A DNA stretch of 64,000 nucleotides from JBGTSJ01 sp041940305. GTDB lineage: Bacteria > Planctomycetota > Planctomycetia > Planctomycetales > Planctomycetaceae. Both the position numbers and the translations under genes were made by a program. The stretch is from the NCBI GenBank assembly GCA_041940305.1, contig JBGTSJ010000003.1:124001-188000 (forward strand), given 5' to 3'. The notes below the pieces were generated by a model. That model did not search any database, had not been told where the DNA came from, and was given only the letters and a program-made list of their open reading frames with translations. Shown here in pieces: positions 1 through 7,887 of the stretch. Numbering within the stretch: the first letter of the stretch is position 1; each line of letters opens with the position of its first letter.

Positions 1-111
1 GTCGATTTGTCCGGTGCACACGCATGGGTCTATCTGACATCTGACCACTGACTACAGGCAGCTTCAGTACCGTCTCACTCGACCGATGCGGATGCGAGGA
101 GATGGCCGTTT

Positions 112-158
112 CTCGAGGATTCAGTCCCTCGCTTGCGCTTCGGGCTAGTGTTATGGCA
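112..158. repeat. Dispersed intergenic repeat, CTAGCCCGAAGCG type
   Basis: Read on the minus strand, the stretch just downstream of the prepilin peptidase gene contains ACTAGCCCGAAGCGCAAGCG followed by AGGGA. From general knowledge this is a recurrent intergenic motif of planctomycete genomes. It appears once here. I see no open frame of its own. Confidence 0.5.
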
Positions 159-708
159 ACGTCGGCAGCTTCCAGATCAGCACCAGCCATGTCGCCAGTG
201 CGACCGGAATCGCGTAGGCCATCACGCGCCGCTGCTGCCGCTGCTCGGTTGTTTCGGGCTTTGGCTTCCGTCCCTTCTTGGGCGGTGCCTTCCCCGTCGC
301 CAGGTGTTTCTCGGCCGCCTTGCGCAAACCACCGTTGAACAGGCTCCACACCATGTATCCCAGAGTGCCCAGCAGGACGAGCACCGTGCTGACGATCACC
401 ACCAACAGTGTGAGATGGAAACCGAGCCAGACGCTGAGGGCCCCCATCAACTTCACGTCGCCGCCGCCGCCGCCGCCGATCATCCACAGGACGAACAGCA
501 TCCCGAACCCGAGCGCGAACCCCAGCGCCCCGTCGGCCAGTCCGGACCAGCCGTGAAACGCCCCCTGGTACACCCAGCCGGCGAAGAACACCGGCAGCGT
601 GAGCTTGTTGGGAATGCGGCGATAGCGCAGGTCCCAGAGCGCGGCCGCGGCGGTGAACAGCGACACCACCGCAACGAGGATCAGGGACCCGGTGCTGAGT
701 TCTGGCAT
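151..708 (-). CDS. A24-family prepilin peptidase (CpaA/TadV-like), short form
   Basis: This is a predicted membrane aspartyl protease that removes the leader of type IV or Tad pilins and pseudopilins. The 185-residue protein has several hydrophobic segments. It shows the two family aspartates: D26 in WDLRYRRIPN and D84 in the glycine-rich GGGGGGDVK motif (GxGD). The N-terminal methyltransferase domain of full-length PilD is absent, as in CpaA/TadV proteins. The C-terminal third carries a basic cytoplasmic-looking stretch (PPKKGRKPKP) before a last hydrophobic segment. The start at 708 is preferred over the upstream ATG at 828, which would add 40 low-complexity residues before the first membrane span. 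No pilus genes adjoin it; the nearest pseudopilin is the DUF1559 gene at 19.5-20.5 kb. Confidence 0.85.
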   Translation of the reverse strand: MPELSTGSLILVAVVSLFTAAAALWDLRYRRIPNKLTLPVFFAGWVYQGAFHGWSGLADGALGFALGFGMLFVLWMIGGGGGGDVKLMGALSVWLGFHLTLLVVIVSTVLVLLGTLGYMVWSLFNGGLRKAAEKHLATGKAPPKKGRKPKPETTEQRQQRRVMAYAIPVALATWLVLIWKLPTLP

Positions 709-1050
709 AGGACCGTTCGGCAGGGGAGCATCCCGCCCGGTCTCCGCTGTGGCCGCGCCGATGAGGGCGGGGCGCAGATTGGGGAGACTACGGGAACACT
801 CCGGTGACGTGTGTTGAAACCCTAACACACGTTTCCGAAACGATCCGTCCGTGTTGCCGATACGTTACAACTTCGCCAGCACGGCTGTTGTTGGTGACGG
901 TTAAACTCACTGTGCACGCGCGAATCGTCAGATTCACGACATCCCGGAAGAATCGCTACGATCGATCGGCTCGGCGCGACCGCGTTTCTGCGAGCGGCAG
1001 ACGTCAGTCTGCCGTGCCGAGCGAGAGCGCCTCACCATGCCGGACCGGAC
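709..1050. other. Intergenic gap without a gene
   Basis: About 340 bases separate the divergent prepilin peptidase and HEAT-like genes. I see no convincing gene. The gap contains the palindromic repeat at 996-1013 and probably the promoters of both genes. No strong -35/-10 pair stands out. Confidence 0.5.
996..1013. repeat. Palindromic repeat copy 1 (GGCAGAC-GTCA-GTCTGCC)
   Basis: Perfect 7-bp inverted repeat around a 4-base centre: GGCAGACGTCAGTCTGCC. The flanks (AGC before, G after) are shared with the copies at 1667-1684, which lies in reverse orientation, and at 9368-9385. It resembles a REP-type element. Confidence 0.8.
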
Positions 1051-1644
1051 ATGCGTGACCGAATCGCGGCTCGAACGCCTTTCCTGGAACTCCCGAACGT
1101 CGTGCGCTGGAACCGCGCGGAGAGAGACTCGTTGCGCATGCTGGCGTACAGTCGATTCCGGCGCGACCGCGAGTTGTGCGCGGACTACCTGAGTTGCGGC
1201 ACATGGGGAACCACGGCGAATCTCAATCATCTGCTCGACCTCGCCGAAGTACTGGTGCTCGATCCTGCACCAAACGTCCGCTGGAGGATTCTGGTGGCCA
1301 TCGAGGACTTCGCCGAGCGCTGTCCGGAGCGGATCTGGCCCTTCGTGGTGAAGTGGGGCTCCGTCCTCAATCGGGACATCCGCCAGGGAGTCGCCTGCTG
1401 CATCCTCGAGCACATACTTGAATTTCATTGGGACGAGTATTTCGCCGAGTCCCGCGCAGTGATCGACCGCGGCAACATCCGGTTCGCCTACGCGTTGTCG
1501 TTCTGTTGGGTCTCTCTGAATGGCGAGTTGCATCGCGGCACCGATCTCATTCGAGATTATCTGGCAACGATTGATTCGCGCCGGGCGGGCCGCCGCATAC
1601 GCACGTATAGAATCAGACTTGAAGACCTCGATCCCTCACAATGA
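1051..1644 (+). CDS. Hypothetical protein with HEAT-like helical repeats
   Basis: The 197-residue product is not recognised by family. Residues about 65-150 read as amphipathic helix pairs of HEAT/armadillo type (for example DPAPNVRWRILVAIEDFAER). There is no signal peptide or membrane segment, so a cytosolic location is likely. The helical scaffold suggests a binding or adaptor role, but no partner is visible. The gene stands alone between inverted copies of a palindromic repeat at 996 and 1667, and converges on the FG-GAP gene. A 199-residue frame on the opposite strand overlaps it but lacks helix-repeat regularity, so I chose this strand. Real gene: moderately sure; function unknown. Confidence 0.55.
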   Translation: MRDRIAARTPFLELPNVVRWNRAERDSLRMLAYSRFRRDRELCADYLSCGTWGTTANLNHLLDLAEVLVLDPAPNVRWRILVAIEDFAERCPERIWPFVVKWGSVLNRDIRQGVACCILEHILEFHWDEYFAESRAVIDRGNIRFAYALSFCWVSLNGELHRGTDLIRDYLATIDSRRAGRRIRTYRIRLEDLDPSQ

Positions 1645-1666
1645 AGCCAGCGAGCGCGCAGTGCTC

Positions 1667-1684
1667 GGCAGACTGACGTCTGCC
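1667..1684. repeat. Palindromic repeat copy 2, inverted
   Basis: GGCAGACTGACGTCTGCC is the reverse complement of the copies at 996 and 9368. It lies between the stop codons of two convergent genes (1644 and 1694), where it could also act as a bidirectional terminator hairpin. With copy 1 it brackets the HEAT-like gene. Confidence 0.8.
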
Positions 1685-1693
1685 GCTCTTTCG

Positions 1694-2869
1694 CTACGGG
1701 CGGTTGAGGTAGAGCTTGACGTTCAGCGTGGCGCGGCCGCCGGCGACGATGTCGGGGCGGCCGTCGCGGTTGAGGTCGCCGCAGATCAGGTCTTCGCAGG
1801 CCATGCCGCCGTTGTCGATGACGTGCTTGGTCCACTTCGTGCCGGTGGCGTCGTCGGCCGTGTAGACGTACACGCCGGGCCCTTTGATCTCGCCGTCGCC
1901 CGGCTCGCGGTGGCCGACGACGATCTCGTCGCCGCCGTCGCCGTCGAGATCGACGCACCACACGGCGTGGCCGGCGTTGAGCGATTCGTCGATGACGTGG
2001 CGATCGGCCAGCTGGCCTTCCGGAAGGGGATCGGGGGCGGTGTAGACGGCGACGGTTGTGCCATGCATTGGCTCGATTGTGGCCATGAATGGTCTGCCGT
2101 TCGCGAGCCGGCCGATCTTCACTTCGCCGGCGCCGCTGGACTCGGGCGTGTTTCCCGGCATACCGCTGCCCACCTTCCGTGACTCGAATGCTCCGTCGTC
2201 ATCGCGCCAGAACGCGAAGAGTCCCTCCTGGCTGGCGGTCACCGTGATCTGTTCGTGGTCTTCGCCGAATTCAACATGCCAGTGATTGTGCAGCCGGTTG
2301 AGTGAGTCGTCGATAACGGTCGACGGCCATGGATCGGCGGCGGGGTCAGCGGGGATTTCGAAGGCCAGCAGGCGGACTCCGGCGCCCTGTGTGGCGTTGA
2401 GCGGCGAGACGACGAGCTGCGGGCTGCCGGCCTCGAGGACGTCCGCCCAGCGCATGCGGTGCGTCCAAGGTTCGATGCCGATGGAGTGGACGCGCCACTT
2501 GTCGTCCGGGTTTTCGCCGCGGCGGATCCATTGGATCGTGCCGATCTGCGTCCAGCCGGCGCCGAGGGCGAAGTCAATCTGGCCGTCGCCGTCGATGTCG
2601 TGCGGGGCGATGCAGACGTTGTCGAGTTCCGTCTGGTCCTCGAGGATGACGTGCTTTTCCCAGCCGGGGTTCTCGTACCAGACCACCTGGTTCTCGTTGA
2701 CCGCGACGATGTCGTCCTGCCCGTCGCCGTTGACGTCGGCGAGCGCGACCGCGTAGACGGCCTTCTTCGCGGCCGCGTCGTCGATGACGACTTCCTCGAA
2801 GTTGGGGAAGTCGGCGGCGAGGAGGGGAGTGGCAACGAGAGCGAGAATCAGTGTGGTGAGTGAGCGCAT
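1694..2869 (-). CDS. Secreted FG-GAP/VCBS repeat beta-propeller protein
   Basis: The 391-residue protein starts with a clear Sec signal peptide (MRSLTTLILALVATPLLAAD). The rest carries repeated Asp/Gly-rich calcium-loop motifs of FG-GAP/VCBS type: DVNGDGQDDIV near residue 45, DIDGDGQIDF near 90, DLDGDGGDEIVVGH near 310 and DLNRDGRPDIVAGG near the end. Such motifs build seven-bladed integrin-like propellers stabilised by calcium. This one is probably extracytoplasmic, in binding or recognition; the ligand is not evident. It lies downstream of, and on the same strand as, a DUF1501 gene (gap about 100 bases), so cotranscription is possible. Family identity is firm; biological role is unknown. 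Confidence 0.85.
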   Translation of the reverse strand: MRSLTTLILALVATPLLAADFPNFEEVVIDDAAAKKAVYAVALADVNGDGQDDIVAVNENQVVWYENPGWEKHVILEDQTELDNVCIAPHDIDGDGQIDFALGAGWTQIGTIQWIRRGENPDDKWRVHSIGIEPWTHRMRWADVLEAGSPQLVVSPLNATQGAGVRLLAFEIPADPAADPWPSTVIDDSLNRLHNHWHVEFGEDHEQITVTASQEGLFAFWRDDDGAFESRKVGSGMPGNTPESSGAGEVKIGRLANGRPFMATIEPMHGTTVAVYTAPDPLPEGQLADRHVIDESLNAGHAVWCVDLDGDGGDEIVVGHREPGDGEIKGPGVYVYTADDATGTKWTKHVIDNGGMACEDLICGDLNRDGRPDIVAGGRATLNVKLYLNRP

Positions 2870-2930
2870 GATTGCGTCCGTTGCGTGGATGTAGATCGTT
2901 CCGCGAATGATACCGCGGCCTACCCACGAA

Positions 2931-2960
2931 CGCTCCCCTTCGGGTCGCGGCTAAACGGCG
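2931..2960. repeat. Possible divergent copy of the GGCTAAACG hairpin repeat
   Basis: The sequence ends in GTCGCGGCTAAACGG after a CCCCTTCGGG hairpin-like stretch. The tail GGCTAAACG matches the copies at 46213 and 58723, but the stem is poorly conserved. Confidence 0.35.
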
Positions 2961-2972
2961 CTCTCACGCTGC

Positions 2973-4430
2973 TTACGCGAGTACGTCCGTCACCACCTTG
3001 CACGGCTCAACGCCGGTGAGCTTGGCGTCGAGGCCCTGGAACTTGTAGGTGAACCGGGAGTGGTCGATGCCGAGGAGGTGCAGCATCGTGGCGTGCAGGT
3101 CGTGGACGGTCACGACGTTCTCGACTGCCTTGTAACCGAACTCGTCGGTGGCACCGTAGGACAGGCCTCCCTTGACCGCTCCGCCGGAGAGCCAGATGGA
3201 GAAGCCGTGGTTGTGATGGTCGCGGCCGCTCCCTCCCTGGGACATCGGCGTGCGTCCAAACTCGCCGGCCCAGACGATGAGCGTGTCGTCGAACAGCCCC
3301 TTCGCCTTGAGGTCGCGGATGAGGGCGGCGCAGGCACGGTCGATCTCCTTGGCTTTCAGCTCGATGCCGTTCTTGACGCCGCCGTGGTGGTCCCAGTCCT
3401 TGTGATAGAGCTGGATGAACCGCACGCCGCGTTCCGCCAGCCGCCGCGCGAGCAGGCAGTTGGCGGCGAATGAGCCGTCTCCCGCCTGGCAGCCGTAGTC
3501 CTCAAAGACGTGCTGCGGCTCGCCGGCGGTGTCCATCAGTTCGGGGACGCTGGCCTGCATCAGGAACGCCATCTCGTACTGGGCGATGCGCGTGGAGATC
3601 TCGGGATCGGTAGCGAGTTCGTTGTAGCCGGCATTGAGCGCTGTGACAGCGTCAACGACGTCCTGTTGACGGTCGCGGGTGATTCCGGGCGGGTTGGAGA
3701 GATAGAACACGGGGTCTCCTTTGCCGCGGAGATGCACGCCCTGGAACTTCGTCGGGAGGAATCCGGACGCCCACTGCCTCGCCGCGATCGGCTGGTTCTG
3801 GCCCCCCTGTCCGAGCGACGTGAGCACGACGAACGACGGCAGGTCCTCTGTCTCGGCGCCGAGTCCATAAGTGACCCACGACCCCATCGAAGGGCGGCCG
3901 GCAATCTGCGAGCCGGTGTTCATGAACATATGGGCCGGATCGTGATTGATGGCCTCGCTGGTCATCGAACGAATGACGCAGATGTCGTCCGCCACGGAGC
4001 CGGTCTGCTCGAACAATTCCACCATCTCCTGCCCGCTCTCGCCAAACTTCTTGAACGGCAGCTGCGGCGCGAAGCAGACCAGCTTCTGCCCCTGCAGCTG
4101 CGCGATCTGCTGCCCGGCCGTGAGGCTCTCCGGCATCGGTTGCCCGTCCTGCTCCTTGAGGACCGGCTTGTAATCGAACGTTTCCAGATGCGACGGCCCG
4201 CCCGCCATCGTCAGCCAGATGACCCGCTTGATCCGCGGCTCATGGTGCAGCGGGTTGATGACTCCCAGCGACGGCGCTGCCGACTCTTCCGCGGCGCTTG
4301 CGCTTGGAACATTTCCAAGCAGTGAGCTGAGTGCCACCCCGCCGACACCCATCCCGGTGCGCCGGAGGAACGTGCGGCGCTGAATCGCGCGCTGAAAGGA
4401 GGCGAGTGCTGTGTAATTCGAGTTCGTCAT
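2973..4430 (-). CDS. DUF1501 protein (secreted, Tat signal)
   Basis: DUF1501 proteins share the alkaline phosphatase/sulfatase-like fold and are greatly expanded in planctomycetes; their substrate is unknown. The 485-residue product starts with a twin-arginine-type leader (RRTFLRRTGMGVGG within the first 35 residues). It has family hallmarks such as the tract leading into HLETFDYKP, WDHHGGVKNG, WAGEFGRTP and GRDHHNHGFS. The start at 4430 places the RR motif near the N-terminus; the ATG at 4490 would add 20 atypical residues. Planctomycete DUF1501 genes usually pair with PSD1 (DUF1549/DUF1553) cytochromes, and one lies immediately upstream on the same strand at 4581-7652, separated by a palindromic repeat. 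Confidence 0.9.
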   Translation of the reverse strand: MTNSNYTALASFQRAIQRRTFLRRTGMGVGGVALSSLLGNVPSASAAEESAAPSLGVINPLHHEPRIKRVIWLTMAGGPSHLETFDYKPVLKEQDGQPMPESLTAGQQIAQLQGQKLVCFAPQLPFKKFGESGQEMVELFEQTGSVADDICVIRSMTSEAINHDPAHMFMNTGSQIAGRPSMGSWVTYGLGAETEDLPSFVVLTSLGQGGQNQPIAARQWASGFLPTKFQGVHLRGKGDPVFYLSNPPGITRDRQQDVVDAVTALNAGYNELATDPEISTRIAQYEMAFLMQASVPELMDTAGEPQHVFEDYGCQAGDGSFAANCLLARRLAERGVRFIQLYHKDWDHHGGVKNGIELKAKEIDRACAALIRDLKAKGLFDDTLIVWAGEFGRTPMSQGGSGRDHHNHGFSIWLSGGAVKGGLSYGATDEFGYKAVENVVTVHDLHATMLHLLGIDHSRFTYKFQGLDAKLTGVEPCKVVTDVLA

Positions 4431-4493
4431 GACCACATTGTCGTTTTGGAAGGATCGCGTGCAGCCGGCATTTGAACCGGCTCGCTTCATCCT

Positions 4494-4573
4494 TGATGCT
4501 CTTTGTGTCTTCGTGGTTTTCTCAGTTGGATAGGTCTAAAGAGAGAACCACGAAGACACGAAGGACACCAAGG
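4494..4573. repeat. Long palindromic intergenic repeat (CACGAAGACACGAAGG family), copy 1
   Basis: The left arm reads TTTGTGTCTTCGTGGTTTTC. The right arm, about 20 bases later, reads AACCACGAAGACACGAAGG. They form a hairpin of roughly 20 bp between two same-strand genes. A second copy of the family lies at 15879-15965. Sequences of this type recur in planctomycete and other environmental genomes. Confidence 0.8.
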
Positions 4574-4580
4574 AAGTAGG

Positions 4581-7500
4581 TCAGTTGCGGGTGATGGTTT
4601 CGTGCAGGTTCAGCAGCAGGCGGGCGATGCTGGACCAGGCGGCGACTTCGGGTTGGCTGAGATCGGCGGGCGCTGGGGCGAATCCGACTTTCAACAGTGA
4701 CTCAGCGGCCGCGGGATCGGCGGTGAATTCGGCGAGGTGCTTGTCGTAGAGGGTCCGGGCGACGTCAACCTCGTCGGGCCGCGGGTCGCGCTGCAATGCC
4801 GTTCGCCAGGCGTATTGAATTCGTGACGGCGCGTCGCCCCCTCCTTCGCGGATGATGCGCACGGCGAACACGCGCGCGGCTTCGACGTAGGTCGGATCGT
4901 TGAGCAGCACGAGTGCCTGCTGGGGGATGTTGGACGTCACCCGGTCGGCGGTGCACTCTTCGCGGGTGGGCGCATCGAAGGCCAGCATGCTGGTGTGCGG
5001 GAACGTGCGCTGTCCCCAGGTGTAGAGTCCGCGGCGATACTGGTCGGCGCCGGGGTCCGGGACGTAGGTCCGCGGCGGGAAGTTGAGGTTCTCCCAGTAG
5101 CCCTCCGGCTGGTACGGCTTCACGCTCGGTCCGCCGATCGCCGGCACCAGCAATCCGGAGATTTTGAGCGCGTTGTCTCGCACCAGTTCGGCCTCAAACC
5201 GCTGCCGGGTCTGGCGAGCGACGAGCCGATTCTCCGGATCGAGCTTGAGCAGTTCGGGCGAGGCCTGCGACGACTGCCGGTACGCGCGGCTCATGACGAT
5301 CGTCCGGACCATGTGCTTGACGTCCCAGCCGCTCTCCATGAACTCGACCGCGAGCCAGTCGAGCAGTTCGGGGTGCACCGGCCATTCCCCCTGCGAGCCG
5401 AGGTCGTCGGTGTTCTTCGAGATACCGACACCGAAGAACTGCTTCCAGAGACGGTTGACGAACACGCGGGCGGTGAGGGGGTTGCTCTCGGAGGCGATCC
5501 ATTCGGCGAGGTCGAGACGGGTGAGACGGCGATCGGGATCAGACGTGGTAGCGGTCGTCTCTTCGCTGAACGACACATCTGTCGTCTCGACCCCGCTCGC
5601 GATGCTCGCGAGAAACTCGGGGAGGGCCGGTTGCATGACTTCGCCGCTGTCGTCCTGCCAGTTGCCGCGCGGGAGGATCCGCACGGTGCGCGGCGGGTTC
5701 ATCGAGGTCGTCACCAGGCAGCGGGGAAGGGTGGCCTCGTACTCGGCCAGTTCCTTCTCGGCCTTGGCGACTTCGTTGCGGTACTCGTCCAGCAGCGGCG
5801 TCATCGTTCGGAAGTGCGTGACGATCAGAGTCTGCTCCGCATCGGTCCGTTCGGCCGCGGGCTGGACGATCGCGTCCACCAGCTCCTGCGGCGGAAGCGA
5901 TAACTGCGGCGTCGGCACGGGATCAGCCGTGATGGCCGACAGCCGGAACTTGCCGAGGATATGGTTGTCGCCGTGGGCCTGCGTCAGAGTCAACGTCAGC
6001 GTCTGCTCGCTGCCGTCGCCGAGCGGCTCAGCCAGTTCGACAACGAGCGTGTGCTGCAGCCCGAACTTGTCCGCGATCGCCCAGCCGTTGGCCTTCGGCG
6101 ACTCCCCGTCGATCGTGCCCGCCGCCGACAGACCCATCTGTTCGAATGAGGCCGTCGCCGACTTGAGGGCCACCGGCTGATCTCCGGCCGCGACCGCCAG
6201 TTCGCTGAGTACGAAATTGCCGTTGGAGGCTCGACCCGGTCCGTGACCCGGCAGCCGGTCGTCCGGCAGCGCATCCAGCCGAAATCCGGTGATCCCGCTC
6301 AGCGACGTCTTGACCGTCAGCGTGCAGACGTCGGTCCCGCCGTTCGGATTCGCCGGAGCGAAGATGACCTCACCCTCTTCCACAGCGTACGCCACGCCGT
6401 TCGCGGAGGCGACGCTCTCCGGATGCAGCGGGGTCCACTGCTGTCCCGCCGCGATCTCATCCCGAATCGACTGCTCCCACGCATCGCGGGCTGCGACGAT
6501 CTCCGCCGTCTCCCCTTCGTAGTACTGCAGCCAGTCGTGCACGGCCGTCTTGAGCCGCTGCAGCTCAGCAGCCTGTTCGGGATTGGGAACCAGGAGCCCG
6601 GGCCCGGGATGGCCGATGATGGGCTCCTGGATGTCGGCGAAGAATGCGCCCAGCGCGTAGAAGTCGCGAATGGAGATGGGATCGAACTTGTGGTCGTGGC
6701 ACTGGCAGCAGCCGGTCGTCTGGCCGAGCCAGACGGTGCCGACGGCCCGGACGCGATCCGTCAGATAGCGCGCCTCGTAGTCCTTCGCCTGCGCGCCCCC
6801 TTCCTCCGTGGTGAGGAGCATGCGATTGAAGGCGGAGGCGATCTTCTGGTCCTGCGTGCTCCCTTCGAGCAGGTCGCCAGCCAGTTGCTCGATCGTGAAC
6901 TGATCGAACGGCTTGTTGTCATTGAACGCGTCGATGACCCACTGGCGATACGGCCAGACATTGCGGGGTGTATCGGAGTGATAGCCAATCGTGTCGCCGT
7001 ATCGGACGACGTCCAGCCACGGCAGGGCCATGCGCTCGCCGTAATGCGGGGAGTCGAGCAGCTTTTCGACGAGTTGAGCGTAGGCCTCCGGCGACTGGTC
7101 CGCCTCGAATGCCGCTACTTCCTCGTAAGTCGGCGGCAGGCCGATCAGGTCGAAGTACAGCCGTCGGATCAGCGTGCGGCGATCGGCCTCAGGGGAGAAG
7201 GTGAGGCCGTGCTGTTCGTGAGACTTCGCCAGCAGTGCATCGATGCCGTCGGGACCGGCGGGGACGTCGGGACGGACCGGCGGCTCGTAGGCCCAGTGCC
7301 CCTGGTACTCGGCGCCCGTTTCGATCCAGTCGCGGAGGAGGTGCTTCTGCTCATCAGTGAGCGTCTTGTGCGACTCGGCCGGCGGCATCCGGAGATCGGG
7401 ATCGTCGCTGAAGATCCGCTCAACCAGGCTGCTCCCTTCCGGATCCCCCGGCACAATCGCGGCGTGATCGACGGCCGCGTCCCGCACGTCCAGCCGCAGA

Positions 7501-7652
7501 TCGGCCTGACGCTGCTGCTCATCCGGCCCATGGCAGGCAAAGCAGTTCTCGGCCAGGATCGGCCGGATGTCGCGGTTGAACTGAATGTCGTCGGCGCACA
7601 CCGGAGTGATGCATGCGAGGACGGCCATGGACGAAAGCAGGCGGGCGATCAT
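4581..7652 (-). CDS. PSD1 cytochrome: planctomycete cytochrome c + DUF1549 + DUF1553
   Basis: This is a 1023-residue exported heme protein. A signal peptide (residues 1-20) is followed by a planctomycete-type cytochrome c domain with the heme motif CFACHGPD near residue 37. DUF1549 follows (about residues 135-335), with RRLYFDLIGLPPT and a second CxxCH, CCQCHDHKFDP, near residue 320. A beta-rich middle region comes next, then DUF1553 (about 690-960) with NPLTARVFVNRLWKQFFG and LLDWLAVEFMESGWDVK. The family is proposed to take part in periplasmic redox or polymer breakdown, but no reaction is established. It sits between two DUF1501 genes on the same strand, the usual planctomycete arrangement. 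The ATG at 7652 puts the signal peptide at the N-terminus. Confidence 0.92.
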   Translation of the reverse strand: MIARLLSSMAVLACITPVCADDIQFNRDIRPILAENCFACHGPDEQQRQADLRLDVRDAAVDHAAIVPGDPEGSSLVERIFSDDPDLRMPPAESHKTLTDEQKHLLRDWIETGAEYQGHWAYEPPVRPDVPAGPDGIDALLAKSHEQHGLTFSPEADRRTLIRRLYFDLIGLPPTYEEVAAFEADQSPEAYAQLVEKLLDSPHYGERMALPWLDVVRYGDTIGYHSDTPRNVWPYRQWVIDAFNDNKPFDQFTIEQLAGDLLEGSTQDQKIASAFNRMLLTTEEGGAQAKDYEARYLTDRVRAVGTVWLGQTTGCCQCHDHKFDPISIRDFYALGAFFADIQEPIIGHPGPGLLVPNPEQAAELQRLKTAVHDWLQYYEGETAEIVAARDAWEQSIRDEIAAGQQWTPLHPESVASANGVAYAVEEGEVIFAPANPNGGTDVCTLTVKTSLSGITGFRLDALPDDRLPGHGPGRASNGNFVLSELAVAAGDQPVALKSATASFEQMGLSAAGTIDGESPKANGWAIADKFGLQHTLVVELAEPLGDGSEQTLTLTLTQAHGDNHILGKFRLSAITADPVPTPQLSLPPQELVDAIVQPAAERTDAEQTLIVTHFRTMTPLLDEYRNEVAKAEKELAEYEATLPRCLVTTSMNPPRTVRILPRGNWQDDSGEVMQPALPEFLASIASGVETTDVSFSEETTATTSDPDRRLTRLDLAEWIASESNPLTARVFVNRLWKQFFGVGISKNTDDLGSQGEWPVHPELLDWLAVEFMESGWDVKHMVRTIVMSRAYRQSSQASPELLKLDPENRLVARQTRQRFEAELVRDNALKISGLLVPAIGGPSVKPYQPEGYWENLNFPPRTYVPDPGADQYRRGLYTWGQRTFPHTSMLAFDAPTREECTADRVTSNIPQQALVLLNDPTYVEAARVFAVRIIREGGGDAPSRIQYAWRTALQRDPRPDEVDVARTLYDKHLAEFTADPAAAESLLKVGFAPAPADLSQPEVAAWSSIARLLLNLHETITRN

Positions 7653-7679
7653 GTGGAGTCGTATTCTGCGAAGGAGGGG

Positions 7680-7880
7680 CCGCGGATGACGCGGATCCGG
7701 CGGGTTTTCGCGGATCTTTCAGAAGAGCGTGACCTGTCCAGAGTCGTGCGCCGTTCCTCGTTTCACGCTGATAATCCAGTTTTGTCGAAGCCTCAATCCC
7801 TTACTGACCCTCAGCCCGAAATCGCGTGCTGTCAATTTACTGATCTGCGCGAATCTGCGTTCTCCGCGCCATCTGCGGCC
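7680..7880. repeat. Pair of inverted GCGGATC-type repeats bracketing a gene gap
   Basis: Arm 1 (7680-7717) begins CCGCGGATGACGCGGATC. Arm 2 (7841-7880), read on the other strand, begins CCGCAGATGGCGCGGAG. They align along about 37 bases, so they are inverted diverged copies of one repeat. The 120 bases between them show no gene. Confidence 0.6.
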
Positions 7881-7887
7881 CCGTTGA

